Shown here one piece after another: positions 60,601 through 64,000 of a stretch of 64,000 nt of DNA. The DNA lies in NCBI GenBank assembly GCA_038373865.1, contig JAXGGA010002034.1, positions 1 through 64,000 on the forward strand. The letters are read 5' to 3'. This DNA comes from Uloborus plumipes (Eukaryota; Arthropoda; Arachnida; Araneae; Uloboridae). The translations under genes and the position numbers were made by a program. The notes below the pieces were generated by a model that had not been told where the DNA came from, did no database searches, and worked only from the letters and a program-made list of their open reading frames with translations. Position 1 is the stretch's first letter. Each line of letters begins with the position of its first letter.

Positions 60601-61888
60601 TATAATAGTATTAAGATTGGAAAGTATTTATCACGTCTGGAATAATTATTTAAATCAGCAACGTAAGCAGTCAGCTTCAGCTTCTAATCTGTTTCTGAAT
60701 TTTGCTTTTGTCATAGCACAGGAAGAGAAAGATGTTTCGCCCACTTATGTTGAAATAATTAACAATGTTTCACAGCTTTTTTGGAAATTTAAGGATTCTG
60801 TGTAATGTCATTCTACAAATGCATTTTTAGTTCCAATTGATTGTCAGTAGTTACATCAATTTGCTGTTTTTTTTTTTTTTTTTTTTTTTAATCAAGAGCT
60901 AGGAGGTGTCAGTTATGAAGTATAGTTTTGATCCAAGATAATTTTTCTTTTTGAGTAGGAAAATATTTAAGAAATGCTTTGGAAATATTAAAGAACATTT
61001 GATCTTTTATAAGAATTGTAATTTTATTAAAAGTTTGGTGCTATGATTGAACAAATAGTGATCACTAGCTGAGCTACTTTCAAATGTCTAAGAAACCCTA
61101 CGGTTTCCCAGAATCCAAGTTGAAAACCTTTGTGCTAGATCAAGCGTATTTATATGCCTTGTTTCTTTCTACAATTTTCTCTCTACACAATTTGCAAAAC
61201 TTGTATCAGGGGCACCCCAGTGGGAGGATACTATGACCTCCAAAAAAAATTTCATATTTGGCAAATTTTTACTAATGATTCGGAAAATTTAAAAATAGTG
61301 AGACAGTTTTGTAATATTACCATCATGCGTTATTTAATTTATTTATTTATTTATTTTTTCAATGATGTTTTATATCTCTTCTCAGCAGATATAAGTATTT
61401 ATGCATGCACACATTTTATTATTTTCTTGTTTATTCGTTCGTTAAAATTCGGCGCTTCATTTGATGAATTGAGATCCCCCCCCCCCCCCCAAAAAAAAAA
61501 AAACTGCGCTTTATGTCCCCGAGCTTCTTTCGGCAATTCCAAAATCTTGACGTTCTTAAAGTTATCTGCTGCAGTTTGTTTTTTAAAATGTCTCCATTAA
61601 CAATTATAGTTTCTAAATATTCGTTTATTTTATAAATATATATTCGTTTGTTTTAATAGGCTATGTTGAAATAGCCGAAAATGTTGTCTTGAAATGGATT
61701 TTTTAAAATAACACGCGCAAACACAGCTACATTCATACCTTTCAGGATTCCTAAGTGTAAAAAGAATCATATTTGTTAAATTTTTTTGAACGTTTCTTTC
61801 CTTGAAGAAAATTTATTTTATTATTCGAACCAAAATGCCGCCCCTAAAATTTGCCGCCTCGGACAGGGGTTCGGAATGTCCGCCCCTG
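57698..61888. mobile_element. hAT element, 4.2 kb, carrying a Helitron-like insertion
   Basis: CAGGGGCGG at 57698 and CCGCCCCTG at 61880-61888, with a perfect 8-bp duplication ATCATTCA (57690-57697, 61889-61896). Short subterminal motifs AAAATGCC(A/G)CCCCT occur inside each end. Without the Helitron-like copy at 59166-60616 it measures about 2.7 kb. No transposase domain was recognised. The frames at 60617-60805 and 61154-61600 show no homology, and the latter crosses C/A homopolymers. Confidence 0.88.
59166..60616 (-). mobile_element. Helitron-like element nested in the hAT at 57698
   Basis: On the minus strand it starts A|TCTTAATACTATTATATATG at 60616, with CATCCATACATC microsatellite nearby (60564-60590). 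It ends with CCTAGGCAACGCCGGGTAAT and CTAG|T at 59166. Internal (CATTTAG)n at 59840-59880. Diverged relative to the copies at 15771 and 63291. Confidence 0.66.
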
Positions 61889-62042
61889 ATCATTCATCCG
61901 ACTAACAACTTCTTCTTAATACACAGCTCCATACGCGGAATTTTATAAACGCGCCCTTTGAATCCAAATTTGAGAATTTGCGATTGCATTGGTGAGTTAC
62001 GATCATCCGTGTTTCACTTGAATTCCTGCCGTAGTCTGCACT

Positions 62043-62240
62043 TTTAGGGCGGAATTCAAATGAAACACCATTGTAATCGCTTCGAAGGCGATCGCAAATT
62101 GCAATCGCTACTGGAAGTCCAATTACGATAGAATAGCATCTCGTAGCGATTGTAACGTTTCACTTGAATCCAAATTTGGGAATTTGCGATTGCATTGGTG
62201 AGCTGCGATCGTCCGTGTTTCACTTGAATCCCGGCCTTAG
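62043..62240. mobile_element. Short MITE, GGGATTCAAGTGAAAC family
   Basis: Left end TTAGGGCGGAATTCAAATGA and right end the complement of CTAAGGCCGGGATTCAAGTG. Interior AATCGCTACTGGAAGTCCAA and GTAGCGATTGTAACGTTTCA. A partial copy precedes it (61960-62035). Confidence 0.7.
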
Positions 62241-62366
62241 AGGTCATTGACTCAGGGATGTTAAAAAAAAACCGCCTCCACCATACGCAACTTTTGACCC
62301 GCACATTTTTTGGAGCACGTGCAACCTGCAATTTCTTTGTAAATGTTGTCTTTGAACACGCGGTTT

Positions 62367-62675
62367 TAGGCAGGGATTCAAGTGAAACAGCACTGCGATC
62401 GCTTCGAATTGCAATCGCTACTGGAAGTGAATTACATTATCATCAACTTAACTTGGCATGACGTCACTACGGGTGGAGCCAATAAGAGCTCACAAGCACT
62501 CAGCGATCTCCTCTTATTCGCCAAGTAGACTGTGACGTTTTATCTAGCTCGTTTTTCATAGGCAAACGTCACGCTGACGTCACGATGTTTTTATCAAGAA
62601 ACGTTCTAATGTAATTCATTTCCAGTAGCGATTGTAATTTGCGATGGCCTGTTTCACTTGAATCCCTGCCTTAGA
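62367..62675. mobile_element. Short MITE, GGGATTCAAGTGAAAC family
   Basis: TAGGCAGGGATTCAAGTGAA at the left and TTCACTTGAATCCCTGCCTT at the right. CGGTTT occurs on both flanks (62361-62366, 62676-62681). CAATCGCTACTGGAAGT and its complement lie inside the ends. The centre contains CGTCACGCTGACGTCACG. Confidence 0.78.
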
Positions 62676-63104
62676 CGGTTTCCGTCTCTGATGACGTTAG
62701 GAGTAAGAAAGGTATGGCGGAACTTGCACGAACTGTTTTAGAAATTGAAATCATAAAAACCGAGATCAGAGACATTTGTAGGCATTAAGGTAAGGGGTCC
62801 CCGATCCACTTTTATCCACGGGGATTGAAAAATCAATCCCCCTCCTCAGCAATTCTTCGAAATTGAAGCTCCAAAGATGCAACTATAGACAAACTTTGAT
62901 CAGGGCTGCGGACATCGTATTTACGTTGCACTTAAAGTGGGATATCCGTATAAAGCATAATGAAAACGCAAGTAAATAAAAAATATTTGCGGCAAAAGAG
63001 CAATGTGTAAAAATAAAGTCTGGTGACTTTAACAAGAAAAGGATTAGTTTTGTACGGAGTTAAATGACAAAAATGGCACTTGTCTTTTGCTCCGGAGAAA
63101 ATGG

Positions 63105-63160
63105 ACTTTTTGAGAGGTCACAATGACCTCCCGTGACCTTCAATTGTGAAACCCCTACTT
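63105..63160. repeat. Dispersed repeat, GGAGGTCA family copy
   Basis: AGGTCAcaaTGACCT at 63115-63129, followed by CCCGTGACCTTCAATTG and AAACCCCTACTTGC. It parallels 46925-46965 (TGACCTCCCGTGACCTCCC ... CACCCCTACTTTC). Confidence 0.45.
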
Positions 63161-63290
63161 GCTCCCCACCTTACCCTTAACGTGAGTCTTGGCTACGACC
63201 ATGAATAAAAATGAAACTTTTATGAATGGACTTCATGTTTTAACCTTGTTTAGTTTTTCCCTCTTCACATATGGGTAAAAAAAAAAATAA

Positions 63291-63914
63291 TCTCTACTAA
63301 TAATAAAGCTGAAAGTTTGTCTCTCTGTCTTTCCTTCTGTCTTTCCTTCTGTCTGTCTGTCTGTTACGCGCGTAGCGCCAAAACCGTTCGGTCGATTTTC
63401 ATGCCACTTCTCTTCTCTACTAATAATAAAGCTGAAAGTTTGTCTCTCTGTCTTTCCTTCTGTCTTTCCTTCTGTCTGTCTGTCTGTTACGCGCGTAGCG
63501 CCAAAACCGTTCGGTCGATTTTCATGCCACTTGGTACAAAATTAGTTTGTAGCATGTAGTTTTGCACCTCGAAGCGATTTTTCGAAAATTCCATTTCGTT
63601 CTTTTTCTATTCGAATTCTTAGCGGAAATTCGATAAAATAGGGAAGAAATATTTTATACACATTTTCAAGTCTTATGTCATTCGAAAGCTTGAAATTTTC
63701 TGCACAAAATGAAGTTTTTTCGAAGTTTCTACGATCATCAGGAGAGCTGTAACAATTGTTTTTAGAATCCCGGAATTCAAGGCTTACCTTCAGTAAAGCA
63801 AGCCAAACGATTCTAAAATGGTTAATGAAATGAATTATTTTATCAACGGAAATCAACTTTTCATGCTGTTACTATGGTTACGTGTTCATACTTATTTTTG
63901 TTTCGTTCTTTTTC
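63291..63914 (+). mobile_element. Helitron-like element 5' portion, close relative of 15771-17400
   Basis: A|TCTCTACTAATAATAAAGC at 63291. A 123-bp duplication of the very 5' end (second start at 63414) is followed by about 470 bp nearly identical to the reverse complement of 16915-17400. The sequence breaks at TTCTTTTTC|CAGGG, where a MITE begins, and the remainder lies beyond the window. Frames at 63317-63559 and 63542-63856 are repeat text. Confidence 0.75.
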
Positions 63915-64000
63915 CAGGGTTGCCAGAAGTAGTATTTTTGATACTACGGTAGTATTTTTTCGGCCCAAATAAGGAGCGTAGTATTTTTCTGGCCACCCTG
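63915..64000. mobile_element. Mini-MITE or element end with CAGGGTGGCCAGA termini
   Basis: CAGGGTTGCCAGAAGTAGTA at the left and TAGTATTTTTCTGGCCACCCTG-type end at the window edge. Inverted ends match in 12 of 13 bases. GTAGTATTTTT recurs three times inside. 86 bp if complete. It interrupts the Helitron-like copy. Confidence 0.65.

Noticed and set aside
61154..61600. 148-codon plus-strand frame
   Set aside because: It lies inside a hAT element and runs through C14 and A13 homopolymers and low-complexity Leu/Ile/Phe text.
1..64000. tRNA and rRNA genes
   Set aside because: No A-box/B-box pair with a plausible cloverleaf and no rRNA-like conserved blocks were noticed by eye. A tRNAscan or Rfam run would be decisive.

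Overview
The window reads as a stretch of a large, AT-rich animal nuclear genome. It is probably an arthropod, and a chelicerate such as a spider would fit, but lineage cannot be fixed from sequence alone. The reasons are GT-AG introns with long AT-rich interiors, very low coding density, AATAAA poly(A) signals, and crowded hAT, Tigger/pogo-like, piggyBac-like and Helitron-like elements. No operons, RBSs, rRNA, tRNA or CRISPR were seen. Most open frames of 60-190 codons are chance frames or lie in repeats.

The one gene supported with confidence is the 3' end of an ARID3/dead ringer/retained (retn) family transcription factor on the + strand. It comprises a GC-rich internal exon (23202-23459) and a terminal exon (25418-25530) that encodes the C-terminal strand of the REKLES region and the stop codon. 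Both introns are phase 1 with consensus splice sites. Positions 1-23201 are therefore best read as intron of this gene, with the ARID-encoding exons upstream of the window or unrecognised. Several repeat-poor, GC-richer blocks in it (about 2.86-3.64, 11.4-11.7, 13.5-13.9, 18.0-19.1 and 21.2-21.7 kb) are candidate enhancers. The 3' UTR may run to a poly(A) signal at 30153, about 4.6 kb.

From 30.5 to 64 kb the window is mostly transposon debris in nested layers. There is a 2.87-kb fold-back element (30592-33461). Next is a Tigger-like MITE split by a piggyBac-like element that is itself split by a second copy of its own family (33475-34650). Helitron-like elements lie at 15771-17400, 37922-39245, 59166-60616 and 63291 onward. 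hAT elements with perfect 8-bp target duplications lie at 14550-15137, 24772-25354, 39495-39774 and 57698-61888. A layered mass at 44525-50671 holds at least four DNA transposons. A hAT at 50876-52777 retains the C-terminal dimerisation piece of its transposase. A weak candidate for a second host gene is a minus-strand 5' exon pair at 55439-55545 and about 55717-55860.

The most notable points are: dense hAT/Tigger insertion in the last two retn introns, one insertion ending 41 bp before a splice acceptor; the self-nested piggyBac with its unoccupied relative in the same window; two near-perfect short-loop hairpins at 20.5-20.75 kb; a dispersed repeat that carries nuclear-receptor IR3 palindromes; and a perfect 30-bp GC-rich palindrome at 56463.
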